Assembly: GCA_045576335.1 (NCBI GenBank)
Contig: JAZNGH010000027.1
Coordinates: 88,064 to 152,063, forward strand
Source of the DNA: Scatosoma sp045576335
GTDB lineage: Bacteria; Bacillota; Clostridia; Christensenellales; Borkfalkiaceae
Reading direction: 5' to 3'
DNA length: 64,000 nucleotides
This document shows positions 16,025 to 24,058 of this stretch, piece by piece. Numbering within the stretch: the first letter of the stretch is position 1; each line of letters begins with the position of its first letter. Position numbers and translations under genes: made by a program. The notes beneath the pieces were generated by a model. It saw only the letters and a list, made by a program, of their open reading frames with translations. It was not told the DNA's origin and searched no databases.

Positions 16025-18148
16025 TCATTCACCTACGGTTATTTTTTCAAGTAATCTAAATTCCGTTCTACGGCGATAGAAATCCACGTCGCTGACCTTA
16101 ACGCGTAAGCAATCGCCTATCGTGTAGCTTTCGTTTTTGCCGCTTAATAGGAAACGGTCGGGGTTGAATTTATATTCGCCGAACAGCGTTTCTATGGGAA
16201 TAAAGCCCTCAATCGTGTTGGGCAGCTCGGCAAAAATGCCGAACGAGGTCACGCCCGATACGACGGCTTCGTATTCTTCGCCGATTTTTTCGCTCATATA
16301 CATAGTTTTATACAAATCGTCCACGTCCCGTTCGGCGTCCGTTGCTCTACGCTCGCGGTCGGAGGACTGCTCTGCCGCGCGGTCTACGAAGTCCGTGTAT
16401 TTTTCTACGGCTTCGGCGTATTTTCCGTGAATGACCTCTTTTATGATGCGGTGGATACAGAGGTCGGGATAGCGGCGGATAGGGGACGTGAAATGGCAAT
16501 AGCAATCGCTTGCAAGTCCGAAATGCCCCAAATTTTCCGACGAATAGCGCGCCTTTTGCATGGAGCGGAGCATCACGCGGTTGAGCACGGGATAAACGGG
16601 CATATTCTTCGCGCTTTTGAGCAGATTTTGATAATCGTACGGCCGTATCTCGTCGGCGTTAAATCTTGCCGTCAAGCCCAACGTTTGGGCAAAGGCGCGG
16701 AAGGTCGTTGCTTTTTCCTCGCTGGGTTTTTCGTGGATGCGGTAGACGAACGGAGCTTCGATAGAATGCATATATTCCGCCACCGTTTCGTTGGCAAGCA
16801 CCATAAAGGCTTCAATGATTTGATAGGAAAATTTCCGTTCGTAATCGGGAATAGAAATTTCGTTCGTCTTTTTATCAAAGAGGATTTTCGCTTCCTTGAT
16901 ATCGAGCGTAATGCTTCCTTTCTTTTCTCTTTTTTTCTGTAAAATGCGGGTCAATTCCGCAAAGAGCCGTACCGTGTCCGCAACGAGCGGGAATTTTTCT
17001 ATCGTTTCTTTGTCGCCGTCAAGGATAGCGGAAACTTGCGTATACGTCATTTTATGCGCGGAACGGATAACGCCTTCGACGATTTCGCTGTTTACGACTT
17101 TGCCGTTTTTATCCACGGTCATAAGACAGGACAGCGTGAGGCGATCCTCGCTCTCGTTCAACGAGCAAATGCCGTTAGAAAGCGCGCGGGGGAGCATGGG
17201 CAATACGCAATCGGGAAAGTATACGCTCGTACCGCGTTCAAACGCTTCTTCGTCGAGCGGGGAGCGGGGAAGCACGTAGTGCGAAACGTCGGCGATATGC
17301 ACGCCGAGAAGATATTTATCCCCGATTTTCTCCAAGGAGATTGCGTCGTCGATGTCGCGTGTGTCCTCGCCGTCAATCGTGACGATCAATTTATCGCGAA
17401 AATCTCGGCGGTTTTGCAAATCGGTTTCCGTAATACCTCGCTTTTCCTGTCTTCTCGCTTCCTTTTCCACGCGTTCGGGAAATTCCTCGCGAAGGTCGTA
17501 CGAACGGATAATAGACAGCTCTTCGGCGAAAAAATCGTCCTCCTCGCCGAGTACCTCCACAATTTCGCCGCCAGGGGCTTTGCCGTAGGGGTACGCCGTA
17601 ATTTTTGCAACGGCTTTTACGCCGTTTTGGATATGCGAGCAGTTGGAAAGGGGAATATAAATCTCCGTGGAAAATTTCTTTTCGTCGGGAAAGAGATAAC
17701 CCGCCCGTTTATCGCGGCGGAAAGTACCGACGACTTTGGTATACCCGCGCGAAAGGATTTTGACGACGCTCACCTCGTCGCGTTCGCCGTCCGCGTAATC
17801 GTAGACGCGTTCGCAAAGCACGCTGTCGCCGTGCAAAGCACCGTGTAAGCGTTTGCGAGGGATAAAGAAGTCGTCAGGATACTTTTCTTTATCGTCGGGA
17901 ATGAGAAAACCAAAGCCGCGCTCGTTGCCGCTAATCACGCCTTTGATTAAGCCCAAATCTTCACTCGTTCCATACCTGCCCCCGTCATTTTTATAAAGCT
18001 TGCCGTCCTCGCAAAGCTCGTCGAGAATGGGCAGTAGACGGTTTTTTTCGCGATAGGGAATGGATAAGGCTTTGCAAATCTCGTTGATATTCTTTCCCGA
18101 TAACGTTTTATCGAGAAAACGCTCGTATATGCGTTCTTTTACGCTCAT
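16025..18148 (-). CDS. rnr: Ribonuclease R
   Basis: 707 residues. Order: N-terminal helix-turn-helix and cold-shock domains, RNB catalytic domain with the metal-binding TIDGEDTRDIDDA near 256-270, and a C-terminal S1 domain (YEAVVSGVTSFGIFAEL). RNase R is a processive 3'-5' exonuclease that degrades structured RNA and non-stop mRNAs together with tmRNA/SmpB, which explains its position before smpB. It lacks the long lysine-rich C-terminal tail of enterobacterial RNase R. GGAGGTGA precedes the ATG. Confidence 0.95.
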   Translation of the reverse strand: MSVKERIYERFLDKTLSGKNINEICKALSIPYREKNRLLPILDELCEDGKLYKNDGGRYGTSEDLGLIKGVISGNERGFGFLIPDDKEKYPDDFFIPRKRLHGALHGDSVLCERVYDYADGERDEVSVVKILSRGYTKVVGTFRRDKRAGYLFPDEKKFSTEIYIPLSNCSHIQNGVKAVAKITAYPYGKAPGGEIVEVLGEEDDFFAEELSIIRSYDLREEFPERVEKEARRQEKRGITETDLQNRRDFRDKLIVTIDGEDTRDIDDAISLEKIGDKYLLGVHIADVSHYVLPRSPLDEEAFERGTSVYFPDCVLPMLPRALSNGICSLNESEDRLTLSCLMTVDKNGKVVNSEIVEGVIRSAHKMTYTQVSAILDGDKETIEKFPLVADTVRLFAELTRILQKKREKKGSITLDIKEAKILFDKKTNEISIPDYERKFSYQIIEAFMVLANETVAEYMHSIEAPFVYRIHEKPSEEKATTFRAFAQTLGLTARFNADEIRPYDYQNLLKSAKNMPVYPVLNRVMLRSMQKARYSSENLGHFGLASDCYCHFTSPIRRYPDLCIHRIIKEVIHGKYAEAVEKYTDFVDRAAEQSSDRERRATDAERDVDDLYKTMYMSEKIGEEYEAVVSGVTSFGIFAELPNTIEGFIPIETLFGEYKFNPDRFLLSGKNESYTIGDCLRVKVSDVDFYRRRTEFRLLEKITVGE

Positions 18149-18175
18149 AGGGTCACCTCCGTTATGTAATGAAAG

Positions 18176-18203
18176 AAAAACGGCGGCTTGTAATAAGCCG
18201 CCG
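18176..18203 (-). terminator. Terminator between secG and rnr
   Basis: AAGCCGCCG and CGGCGGCTT form a 9-bp stem and, read on the minus strand, T5 follows. It separates secG from rnr-smpB, so the downstream pair depends on read-through or an unseen promoter. Confidence 0.7.
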
Positions 18204-18220
18204 ACGGATTTTTCTTAAAC

Positions 18221-18535
18221 TTACGCCCAGAGCGTTTCAAGCTGCAAAACGTAGAACGCGATAGCGAATACGACGAGGACAGCAAGGCAAATCCAAGTCC
18301 ATTTCTTCATTTTCGCTTCAATCGATTTACCCTTGTTCTTGCCGAAGAAAGTTTCGCTCGAACCGCCGAGTGCGTCGATACCGCTGGAATTACTCGGTTG
18401 CAAAAGCACGAGCACGATCGCCGTGATCGCCGCAAGGGCCATAAGAACAATCATCGTAAGGCTTAACCCAAAATAGAGCACGTAAGACGCGTCGTTTGAG
18501 GTGGGTACAAGCAATGCACTAATCAAATTTAACAT
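18221..18535 (-). CDS. secG: Preprotein translocase subunit SecG
   Basis: 104 residues, two transmembrane helices. The segment VLLQPSNSSGIDALGGSSETFFG between them is the SecG signature. It is the accessory subunit of SecYEG and aids SecA-driven export; SecY is encoded in the ribosomal cluster of this window. A strong promoter lies about 45 bases upstream, and a terminator follows. Confidence 0.93.
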   Translation of the reverse strand: MLNLISALLVPTSNDASYVLYFGLSLTMIVLMALAAITAIVLVLLQPSNSSGIDALGGSSETFFGKNKGKSIEAKMKKWTWICLAVLVVFAIAFYVLQLETLWA

Positions 18536-18579
18536 TGTGTTTCAATCCTTTTTATCTTTTTCTTCCAAAATACTTATTG

Positions 18580-18608
18580 ATTATAGCATACTTGGAAAAA
18601 TATCGCAA
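18580..18608 (-). promoter_or_regulatory. Promoter of secG
   Basis: Minus strand: TTGCGA (18608-18603), 17 bases, TATAAT (18585-18580). Confidence 0.7.
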
Positions 18609-18651
18609 CTGTTTTTTAACGGATTTCCGAAAAATTTTATCTTTTGCGTGG

Positions 18652-18682
18652 AAAATCGGCGAAAGAATGTTTCGCCGATTTT
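18652..18682 (-). terminator. Terminator after gpmI
   Basis: AAAATCGGCGAAA pairs with TTTCGCCGATTTT, a 13-bp stem closing the pgk-tpiA-gpmI unit. Confidence 0.8.
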
Positions 18683-18689
18683 TGAAAGT

Positions 18690-20261
18690 TTATTTTATGA
18701 GGCTCTTGCCCGTCATTTCCTTGGGCTGGGGCAGGTTCATAATATCCAACAGCGTAGGCGCAAGATCCGCCAAAACGCCGTCCTCGCGAAGCGTCGCGTT
18801 TTTATGCGCTTCGGAAACCAAAATCACGGGAACGGGGAAGGTGGTGTGCTGGGTGAACGCCGTTTCGCCGTCGTCGGCAATCATTTGATCGGCGTTGCCG
18901 TGGTCAGCCGTGACGATTGCTGCGCCGCCCATAGCTAAAATCTTGTCCGTGACCTTTTTCACGCACTCGTCCACCGCGTGTACCGCTTTTACCGCCGCTT
19001 CCATAACGCCCGTGTGACCGACCATATCGCAATTTGCAAAGTTGAGAATTACGACGTCGTATTCGCCCTTGTCAAGCTCTTCGAGTACCTTTTCGGTGAC
19101 GGGATACGCGCTCATTTCAGGTTGTAAATCGTAGGTCGCAACCTTCGGCGAGGGGATAACGATACGCGTTTCGCCCTCTACGGGAGCTTCAAGCTTCGCG
19201 TTGAAGAAGAAGGTTACGTGTGCATATTTTTCCGTTTCGGCGATATGAAGCTGTTTCAAGCCGAGCGAGGAAATATATTGCGGCAGGGTGTTGGTGATTT
19301 CGTCGGGCGGGAACGCAACGCCTACGTTTTCAAACGAGGAATCGTACACCGCGAAACCGACGTAATAGGGGGCAAGGAAGCCCGTTTTTCTTTCAAAACC
19401 GAGTGTCGCACCCGTCTTTGCGTCCACGAACGGGAATTTTTCTTGCGAGAACATACGGGAAATTTGGCGTGCTCTGTCGGGACGGAAATTGAAGCAAACG
19501 ATACTGTCGCCTTTTTCGATTAAAGCGACGGGTTTTCCGTTTTCGGTAAGGTTGGTGGGCAGGATAAATTCGTCCGTAACGCCCTGCTTATAGGAGGCGT
19601 TCGCCGCGGCTTCCGCCGTGCCCTCAAACTGTACGCCCGTGCCGAGTGTGAGCATATCGTACGCCTTTTCTTCACGGTCCCAGTTGTTGTCGCGGTCCAT
19701 TGCGTAATATCTGCCCGAAACGGAAGCGATTTTACCGAAGTTGAGCTCGTCAAGCTTGGCTTGTAAATCCTTCAAAAATCCTGCACCCGAAGTGGGAGCA
19801 ACGTCGCGGCCGTCGGTGAACGCGTGGATATACACGTTTTCCAAACCCTCGTTTTTCGCCATTTCAACGAGCGCGTATAAATGCTCGGTGTGGCTGTGTA
19901 CGCCGCCCGTGGAAACGAGCCCGTAAAGGTGGAGCTTTTTACCGTTGTTTTTCGCGGCGTGCATTGCGCCGAGCAACGTTTCATTCTTGAAAAACGCGCC
20001 GTTTCGAATATCCTTGGTGATTTTGGTAAGGTCTTGGTATACGATACGACCCGCACCGATGTTCAAATGCCCGACTTCGCTGTTTCCCATTTGTCCGTCG
20101 GGAAGTCCTACGGACATACCGCTCGCGCCAAGCTGTGCGGAGGGGTAGTTCGCTTTGAGTTCGTTCACGTATTTGCTACCGTCCGCAATAATAGCGTTCC
20201 CGTTTTTAGACGGATTGATACCGTAACCGTCCATAATGATGATGGCATAAGGTTTTTTCAT
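18690..20261 (-). CDS. gpmI: 2,3-bisphosphoglycerate-independent phosphoglycerate mutase
   Basis: 523 residues. Mn-binding and catalytic motifs are intact: IIMDGYG (D11), MGNSEVGH with phosphoserine S61, NFANCDMVGHTG and TADHGNADQM. It interconverts 3- and 2-phosphoglycerate in glycolysis. It is last in the pgk-tpiA-gpmI series and is separated from tpiA by about 75 bases that contain a dispersed-repeat copy. AGGAG precedes the ATG. Confidence 0.96.
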   Translation of the reverse strand: MKKPYAIIIMDGYGINPSKNGNAIIADGSKYVNELKANYPSAQLGASGMSVGLPDGQMGNSEVGHLNIGAGRIVYQDLTKITKDIRNGAFFKNETLLGAMHAAKNNGKKLHLYGLVSTGGVHSHTEHLYALVEMAKNEGLENVYIHAFTDGRDVAPTSGAGFLKDLQAKLDELNFGKIASVSGRYYAMDRDNNWDREEKAYDMLTLGTGVQFEGTAEAAANASYKQGVTDEFILPTNLTENGKPVALIEKGDSIVCFNFRPDRARQISRMFSQEKFPFVDAKTGATLGFERKTGFLAPYYVGFAVYDSSFENVGVAFPPDEITNTLPQYISSLGLKQLHIAETEKYAHVTFFFNAKLEAPVEGETRIVIPSPKVATYDLQPEMSAYPVTEKVLEELDKGEYDVVILNFANCDMVGHTGVMEAAVKAVHAVDECVKKVTDKILAMGGAAIVTADHGNADQMIADDGETAFTQHTTFPVPVILVSEAHKNATLREDGVLADLAPTLLDIMNLPQPKEMTGKSLIK

Positions 20262-20303
20262 TATATTCTCCTAAATCGTCAAAATTTTAGGGCAAAGTAC
20301 TGC

Positions 20304-20322
20304 TCAACGCATACCTGCCCCT
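20304..20322 (-). repeat. Dispersed 19-nt repeat, copy between tpiA and gpmI
   Basis: The minus strand reads GGGGCAGGTATGCGTTGA, an 18-base exact match, in the gap after tpiA. Confidence 0.7.
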
Positions 20323-20338
20323 TTAATTTTTTTATTTT

Positions 20339-21085
20339 TTACTTGTCGAAATTCACGATAGCCGCGAAATCGGGGGCTTTGAGGGAAGCGCCGCCGATAA
20401 GACCGCCGTCGATTTCTTCTTTCGCCATAAGCTCTTTGCAGTTGCCCGCGTTCATACTGCCGCCGTATTGAATGCGCACGGCTTGCGCGCATTTCGGGCA
20501 GAACATTTCCCCAAGCGTTTTACGGATAAAGCCGATGGTTTCATTTGCTTGGTCTGCCGTTGCGGTTTTGCCCGTACCGATCGCCCAAACGGGTTCGTAA
20601 GCGATAACTACGTCTTTGATTTCTTCAATATTCTTCAAGCCCTCGTGGATTTGCGTTGCAAGCACTTCCTCTGTCTTGCCCGTTTCTCTCTCCTCCAAGG
20701 ATTCGCCGATACAAACGATAGGGGTAAGCCCCGCTTTGAGTGCGGTGAGCGTTCTCTTGTTTACCGTTTCGTCCGTTTCGCCGAAATACTGACGGCGTTC
20801 GCTGTGACCGATGATAACGTATTTTACGCCGTATTCAAGAAGCATAGCCGCGGAAATTTCGCCCGTGTACGCGCCTTTTTCTGCAAAGTGTACGTTTTCC
20901 GCGCCGAGTTGAATATTCGTGCCTTTCAAAGCTTCGCTTACCGCGGGGATATCGATAGCGGGAACGCATACGACTACGTCGCAATTTGCATCCTTTACAA
21001 GGGGAGCGATTGCGTTTACAAGCGCGACACCCTCGGAAGCGGTGTTGTTCATTTTCCAGTTACCTGCAATAATAGGTTTTCTCAT
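20339..21085 (-). CDS. tpiA: Triosephosphate isomerase
   Basis: 248 residues, standard length. GNWKMN at 8-13, IIGHSERRQ with H94, and AYEPVWAIGTG with catalytic E164 are all present. It interconverts dihydroxyacetone phosphate and glyceraldehyde 3-phosphate. It lies 26 bases after pgk with GGAG before the ATG, so the two are cotranscribed. Confidence 0.97.
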   Translation of the reverse strand: MRKPIIAGNWKMNNTASEGVALVNAIAPLVKDANCDVVVCVPAIDIPAVSEALKGTNIQLGAENVHFAEKGAYTGEISAAMLLEYGVKYVIIGHSERRQYFGETDETVNKRTLTALKAGLTPIVCIGESLEERETGKTEEVLATQIHEGLKNIEEIKDVVIAYEPVWAIGTGKTATADQANETIGFIRKTLGEMFCPKCAQAVRIQYGGSMNAGNCKELMAKEEIDGGLIGGASLKAPDFAAIVNFDK

Positions 21086-21111
21086 AAGTCTATTCTCCTT
21101 ATATTCGTAAA

Positions 21112-22428
21112 TTATTTATCGTTCAAGCAAGCGATACCAGGGAGTACCTTGCCTTCGAAAAGTTCGAGGGAAGCACCGCCGCCCGTCGAGATGTGGCTCA
21201 TCTTATCCGCAAAGCCGAGTACCTGTACCGCCGCCGCGGAGTCGCCGCCGCCGATGATTGTCGTTGCTTTGCCGTGTACGTCTGCAAGCGCCTGTGCAAC
21301 TGCTTTCGTACCTTCTGCAAGAATGGGGTTTTCGAATACGCCCATAGGACCGTTCCAAATAACCGATTTCGCGCTTGCTACCGCGGCAGCAAAAAGCTTT
21401 TTCGTTTCAGGGCCGATATCAAGACCCATCATATCGTCGGGAATGGCGTTCGAAGGAACGACCGTCGTTTCGATAGGCGCGTCGATAGGGTTGGGGAACG
21501 CGTACGCCGCAACCGTATCTACGGGCAGGAGGATATTCTTGCCGAGGGAAGCCGCTTTTGCAAGCATTTCTTTGCAATATTCGATTTTTTCTTCGTCTAC
21601 GAGGGAAGTACCGATTTTGCCGCCCTGTGCCTTGATAAAGGTGTAAGCCATACCGCCGCCGATTACGAGCGTATCGCATTTTTCAAGCAGGTTGGAGATA
21701 ACGTTGAGCTTGTCCGCAACCTTTGCGCCGCCGAGGATTGCCACAAACGGTCTTTCGGGGTTTTCAAGCGTGTCTGCCATAACGGAAAGCTCTTTTTCGA
21801 TCAAGAAGCCGCAAACCGCCGTCTTAACCAAGCCTTCTTCTACGATACCTGCCGTGGAAGCGTGGGAGCGGTGCGCCGTACCGAACGCGTCGTTCACGTA
21901 TACTTCGCAATAGCTTGCGAGAGCCTGCATAAATTCGGGGAATTTCTTTTCTTCGCCCTTGTGGAAGCGGAGGTTTTCCAAGAGTACGCATTCGCCCTCT
22001 TTGCAAGCCGCAACCTTTGCTTTCGCGTCGTCGCCGATTACGTCGGAGGCGAACGTGACTTTGCCGTCTAAAAGCTCGTTCAATCTTGCTGCAACGGGCG
22101 CAAGCGTGAGTTTTTTGACGTCCTTCTTTGCTTTTTCAAGCGCTTCTTGCGTAGCCGCTGCCTGTTCGTTTTCGGGAAGCGCGGCAATCTTTGCTTTTTC
22201 TTTCTTGTTGAGTTCGAGCTTGTCGTCGAATACGTTGTGGGGCTTGCCCATATGCGAGCAAAGTACGACTTTCGCGCCCTGCTCCATTAAATACTTAACG
22301 GTGGGCAACGCGCCTATAATACGGTTTTCGTCGGTAATCACGCCGTCTTTCATAGGTACGTTGAAATCACAACGCACGAGGACTTTTTTGCCTTTTACGT
22401 CAACGTCTTTTACGGTTTTCTTGTTCAT
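21112..22428 (-). CDS. pgk: Phosphoglycerate kinase with an N-domain insertion
   Basis: 438 residues, about 40 longer than most bacterial enzymes. Family motifs are intact: RCDFNVP, VLLENLRFHKGEE, YVNDAFGTAHRSHAS and GGGDSAAAV. The extra length is one charged, probably helical insertion (about residues 64-105) between SHMGKP and LTLAPVAARL, in the substrate-binding domain. The enzyme transfers phosphate from 1,3-bisphosphoglycerate to ADP. It is the first gene of the pgk-tpiA-gpmI unit; gap is not adjacent. Confidence 0.95.
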   Translation of the reverse strand: MNKKTVKDVDVKGKKVLVRCDFNVPMKDGVITDENRIIGALPTVKYLMEQGAKVVLCSHMGKPHNVFDDKLELNKKEKAKIAALPENEQAAATQEALEKAKKDVKKLTLAPVAARLNELLDGKVTFASDVIGDDAKAKVAACKEGECVLLENLRFHKGEEKKFPEFMQALASYCEVYVNDAFGTAHRSHASTAGIVEEGLVKTAVCGFLIEKELSVMADTLENPERPFVAILGGAKVADKLNVISNLLEKCDTLVIGGGMAYTFIKAQGGKIGTSLVDEEKIEYCKEMLAKAASLGKNILLPVDTVAAYAFPNPIDAPIETTVVPSNAIPDDMMGLDIGPETKKLFAAAVASAKSVIWNGPMGVFENPILAEGTKAVAQALADVHGKATTIIGGGDSAAAVQVLGFADKMSHISTGGGASLELFEGKVLPGIACLNDK

Positions 22429-22470
22429 AAAATGGAAATCTCCTTAACTTAAATTTTTTCGTACGTATAT

Positions 22471-22499
22471 ATAATACCCATTTTTTTTGCTTTTGTCAA
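22471..22499 (-). promoter_or_regulatory. Promoter of the pgk-tpiA-gpmI unit
   Basis: Minus strand: TTGACA (22499-22494), 17 bases, TATTAT (22476-22471). Confidence 0.8.
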
Positions 22500-22557
22500 C
22501 TTTTTACAAAAATAATCGAAAAAAAGATTTTGTTTTACGGGAAATTTCCTCAAAAAG

Positions 22558-22587
22558 TTGACTATCGTCAAGCAAATGTGATATAAT
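22558..22587 (+). promoter_or_regulatory. Promoter of thyA-folA
   Basis: TTGACT (22558-22563), 18 bases, TATAAT (22582-22587), divergent from the pgk promoter. Confidence 0.75.
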
Positions 22588-22619
22588 ATCGTGTAGAAAG
22601 AAAAAAGGCGGTGTTACGA

Positions 22620-23450
22620 ATGAGTAGAGCAGACGAGATTTTTGCACGGAATATGCAGGATATTATGGATAACGGGTTTTGGGATACCGAGCTTCCCGTA
22701 CGTCCGCGTTGGGAGGACGGTACGCCCGCGCATACGGTTAAAAAGTTCGGGATTGTCAATCGTTATAATCTGCAAGAGGAATTTCCTATTTTGACCATTC
22801 GCCGTACGGCGTTCAAATCGTGCGTGGACGAGCTGCTTTGGATTTGGCAGAAAAAGAGCAATAATATCCACGATTTGAACTCGCATATTTGGGACAGCTG
22901 GGCAGACGAAACGGGCAGTATCGGCAAGGCGTACGGCTATCAGCTCGGCGTGAAGCATCAATATAAAGAGGGCGAATTCGACCAAGTGGACAGAGTGCTG
23001 TTCGATCTTAAAAACAATCCCGCAAGCCGTCGTATTATGACGAATATCTACAATTTCCAAGACTTGCACGAAATGAATTTGTACCCTTGCGCGTATTCTA
23101 TGACCTTTAACGTGTCGGGCGACACGCTCAACGGGATATTAAATCAACGCTCCAACGATATGTTGACGGCGAATAACTGGAACGTCGTACAGTACGCGGT
23201 GCTTTTGATTATGCTTGCACAGGTTTCGGGTTTGAAGGCGGGTGAGCTGGTGCACGTGATTGCCGACGCGCATATTTACGATCGGCATATTCCGCTCGTA
23301 AAAGAAGTGCTTGCAAAGCCCCGTCACGCCGCCCCGAAGCTTATCGTAGACCCGAACGTGACGAATTTCTACGACTTCACGGTGGACAGCTTCCAGCTCG
23401 TTGACTACGAGTACGAGAAGTTGGATAAGAAAATCCCCGTTGCCATTTAA
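22620..23450 (+). CDS. thyA: Thymidylate synthase
   Basis: 276 residues from the ATG at 22620; an in-frame GTG at 22611 is too close to the AAAGGCGG ribosome-binding site. The nucleophile is C157 in LYPCAYSM, the Clostridia-type wording in place of the usual LPPCH; QRSND and IYDRH follow. It methylates dUMP with methylenetetrahydrofolate to give dTMP and dihydrofolate. folA follows after 10 bases, so the dihydrofolate produced is recycled by its operon partner. Confidence 0.93.
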   Translation: MSRADEIFARNMQDIMDNGFWDTELPVRPRWEDGTPAHTVKKFGIVNRYNLQEEFPILTIRRTAFKSCVDELLWIWQKKSNNIHDLNSHIWDSWADETGSIGKAYGYQLGVKHQYKEGEFDQVDRVLFDLKNNPASRRIMTNIYNFQDLHEMNLYPCAYSMTFNVSGDTLNGILNQRSNDMLTANNWNVVQYAVLLIMLAQVSGLKAGELVHVIADAHIYDRHIPLVKEVLAKPRHAAPKLIVDPNVTNFYDFTVDSFQLVDYEYEKLDKKIPVAI

Positions 23451-23460
23451 GAGGTGCGTT

Positions 23461-23961
23461 ATGATAAAAGCCATCGTACACGCCGATAGAGAATGGGGGA
23501 TAGGGAAAGACAACGATATGATGTTTTCGTTGCCCAAGGATATGAAATTTTTTCGCGAAACGACCTCGGGGCACGTCGTCGTTATGGGCGGAAATACCTT
23601 GCGCTCCTTCCCTAATCAAAAGCCCTTAAAAAACAGGCTGAATATCGTGCTTTCAAGGGGGCAGGTACGCGACGACTGTATAATCGTTCGTTCCTACGAC
23701 GAGCTGAAAGCAGAGATGAAAAAGCACGAAAATGGGGACGTATACGTGATTGGCGGCGGCGCGGTGTATAAAGAGCTTTTGCCCTATTGTCACGAGGTGC
23801 TCGTGACCAAGGTGGATGCGGTGGGCGGGGCGACGGTGTTTTTTCCTAATCTGGACACGGACGAACGCTTCATTTGCGTGGACGAGGGAGAGGACACGGA
23901 GGATAACGGATATACCATTCGTTTCACCCGTTATCAGAATAAGTTGCCGAAAATTTTATAA
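23461..23961 (+). CDS. folA: Dihydrofolate reductase
   Basis: 166 residues from the ATG at 23461, which follows GAGGTG. Segments AIVHADREWGIGKDNDMMFSLPKDMKFF, VVMGGNTLRSFP and YVIGGGAVYKELL are the DHFR folate- and NADPH-binding landmarks. It reduces dihydrofolate to tetrahydrofolate, closing the thymidylate cycle with the preceding thyA. A partial match to the dispersed repeat lies within the gene near 23657. Confidence 0.94.
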   Translation: MIKAIVHADREWGIGKDNDMMFSLPKDMKFFRETTSGHVVVMGGNTLRSFPNQKPLKNRLNIVLSRGQVRDDCIIVRSYDELKAEMKKHENGDVYVIGGGAVYKELLPYCHEVLVTKVDAVGGATVFFPNLDTDERFICVDEGEDTEDNGYTIRFTRYQNKLPKIL

Positions 23962-23989
23962 AAAAAGCAAAAACACCCCCGCGTTTTCG

Positions 23990-24018
23990 TTGCAATACGC
24001 GGGGAAAAGTATTAAAAT
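23990..24018 (+). promoter_or_regulatory. Possible promoter of typA
   Basis: TTGCAA (23990-23995), 17 bases, TAAAAT (24013-24018), with an overlapping CCCCGCG/CGCGGGG hairpin that could end the thyA-folA transcript weakly. Confidence 0.45.
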
Positions 24019-24058
24019 AATAGGGTTGTAAATTTACTTGGTTTAGGAGATAGTACGA

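Noticed and set aside
22611..22619. GTG start three codons upstream for thyA
   Set aside because: It would sit almost on the ribosome-binding site AAAGGCGG; ATG at 22620 has proper spacing.
23975..24004. Strong terminator between folA and typA
   Set aside because: A CCCCGCG/CGCGGGG hairpin exists but is followed by AAAAGT rather than T; efficiency doubtful, so it is mentioned only with the promoter.
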